A stretch of 7,806 bases of DNA from Aquificota bacterium (GTDB lineage: Bacteria; Aquificota; Aquificia; Aquificales; Hydrogenothermaceae), in the NCBI GenBank assembly GCA_013153295.1, contig JAADEV010000066.1:1-7806 (forward strand), given 5' to 3'. Within the stretch, counting starts at the first letter, position 1; the number at the start of each line of letters is the position of its first letter. Both the position numbers and the translations under genes were made by a program. This document shows, in pieces, positions 6,860-7,806 of the stretch. The notes beneath the pieces are model-generated. The model ran no database searches and was not told the DNA's origin. It saw nothing but the letters and a program-made list of their open reading frames with translations.

Positions 6860-7806
6860 CTATATCTTGAACATATTTAGTTTTTCTTCAAGCTCTTGTA
6901 TCTCAGCTGAAATCTCTTTAATATCCTCTGTTACTTCCTTCAGTTTTTTAACATTTTCAGAAGCGGAAGTTGCCACATCTTTAACAACACTGTCTACCTT
7001 ACTTGCCTCTTTTGCCTCTGTAGAGGCTTTACTTGATACCTTGTTTACTATATCCTCAAGCCTTCTCATAGATGCCTCTATATCTTCAAAAACACCAGAA
7101 ACATTTTCCATAACCTTTTCTTTTATATCTTCGTTTATATTATCCACTGTAGCCTGTATCTGGTCTGTGGCGGAGACAACCCTTTGGGACAGCTTTCTAA
7201 CTTCGTCTGCAACAACTGCAAAGCCCCTACCTGCCTCACCTGCCCTTGCCGCTTCCACCGCCGCATTTAGGGCAAGTAAGTTTGTTTGCTCCGCTATCTG
7301 GAAGATTAGATTAATTATAGACGAAAGCTCGTCCATACGCTTACTAAGTAGTGATTTGATATTTTCAAGTGAAGCACTTGACTGGTCTATAGCAGATATA
7401 TTCCTCTGGGATACCTCTGAAAGCTCTTTTATTTCCTTAGCAAGCTCTGTAATTCCCTTTACCACATGTTCCACAGATGCAGATGCTTTTTCTGTTTTTT
7501 CCGCCTGTTCCCTAATCTCTTCCATAACTGTTATAAGGTTGGAAACCTTTTCCTCAAGTAGGGATACAGAATGTTTAAGCGTTTGGATAGAAACCCCTAT
7601 TAATTTTCTCAGCTCTTCCAACCCTTTATTAAATGTTTTTGCTACTTCCTTAAGCTCACCTTCAAACTCATCTTCAGGTAGGTTTGCTGTAAGGTCTCCC
7701 TCTGACAGTTTTTTGGCGGTAATTTGAAGGTGGTTTTTAAGTTTTATAAACACCTCTTTTATTTTTAGTAAAGCATCTTTAAGCTCAGATAACGCCTCTG
7801 GGAATT
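6860..7806 (-). CDS. Methyl-accepting chemotaxis protein, C-terminal part (5' end outside window)
   Basis: Chemoreceptors pass ligand signals to the CheA/CheW kinase complex. The frame is open to the window edge, giving 314 codons; the GTG at 7753 is not the true start. From the N-terminal side there is a hydrophilic helix (7804 to about 7745), a HAMP-like segment (KKLSEGDLT, then an acidic patch and [13 protein letters not shown]), and a long coiled coil. The highly conserved hairpin tip (around 7180-7310) contains [20 protein letters not shown] and [17 protein letters not shown], which bind CheA/CheW. The returning coiled coil of about 110 residues ends in LNMFKI, without a CheR-docking NWETF-like pentapeptide. 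The residues just before HAMP are charged, not a membrane helix, so the usual TM2-HAMP junction is absent in the visible part. Sensor domain and membrane segments, if any, lie beyond the window. aguB follows nine bases after the TAG stop, so the two are probably one operon. Confidence 0.93.
   Translation of the reverse strand, partial: FPEALSELKDALLKIKEVFIKLKNHLQITAKKLSEGDLTANLPEDEFEGELKEVAKTFNKGLEELRKLIGVSIQTLKHSVSLLEEKVSNLITVMEEIREQAEKTEKASASVEHVVKGITELAKEIKELSEVSQRNISAIDQSSASLENIKSLLSKRMDELSSIINLIFQIAEQTNLLALNAAVEAARAGEAGRGFAVVADEVRKLSQRVVSATDQIQATVDNINEDIKEKVMENVSGVFEDIEASMRRLEDIVNKVSSKASTEAKEASKVDSVVKDVATSASENVKKLKEVTEDIKEISAEIQELEEKLNMFKI

Noticed and set aside
7751..7753. GTG as the start of the chemoreceptor gene
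   Set aside because: The frame continues upstream to the edge with coding-like sequence, and a receptor starting here would lack part of HAMP and any sensor.

Overview
This window looks like a piece of a moderately AT-rich thermophile chromosome. Lysine and glutamate are very abundant, arginine is written mostly AGG/AGA and isoleucine often ATA. Together with the protein sequences, this suggests the phylum Aquificota, perhaps a Hydrogenothermaceae relative such as Persephonella or Sulfurihydrogenibium. The taxonomic guess comes from codon and residue style only; no database was searched.

Positions 1 to about 4730 (+ strand) hold the classic nusA/infB translation operon: the 3' part of rimP, then nusA, a ylxR-L7Ae fusion gene and infB. 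The genes are packed tightly: 16 bases between rimP and nusA, and a 14-base overlap between the ylxR fusion and infB. Directly after two tandem TAG stops comes a gene for an rRNA methyltransferase of the RlmI/RlmO type with an N-terminal PUA domain. Everything on this strand concerns ribosome maturation (RimP, methyltransferase, perhaps YlxR and the L7Ae domain), transcription elongation and antitermination (NusA), or translation initiation (IF-2).

The most notable feature is that ylxR is not open in a single frame. Its first CxxC half and its second CxxC half lie in different frames. They are joined by a -1 shift inside a very A-rich stretch (nine A, GCC, seven A, positions 1561-1579). This could be a homopolymer sequencing error, a real mutation, or polymerase or ribosome slippage.

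Positions 5905-5956 form a short gap between converging genes. On the minus strand, reading leftward from the right edge, are the 3' part of a methyl-accepting chemotaxis protein gene and, 9 bases after its stop, a nitrilase-superfamily gene that looks like N-carbamoylputrescine amidase (aguB), a putrescine biosynthesis enzyme. These two are probably co-transcribed.

No RNA genes, CRISPR arrays, insertion sequences or convincing promoters or terminators were found. Apart from the ylxR frame break, the region reads as ordinary core genome. Secondary curiosities are an insertion in the NusA S1 domain, an apparent third IF2_N module in IF-2, and a chemoreceptor whose HAMP domain is not directly preceded by a membrane segment.
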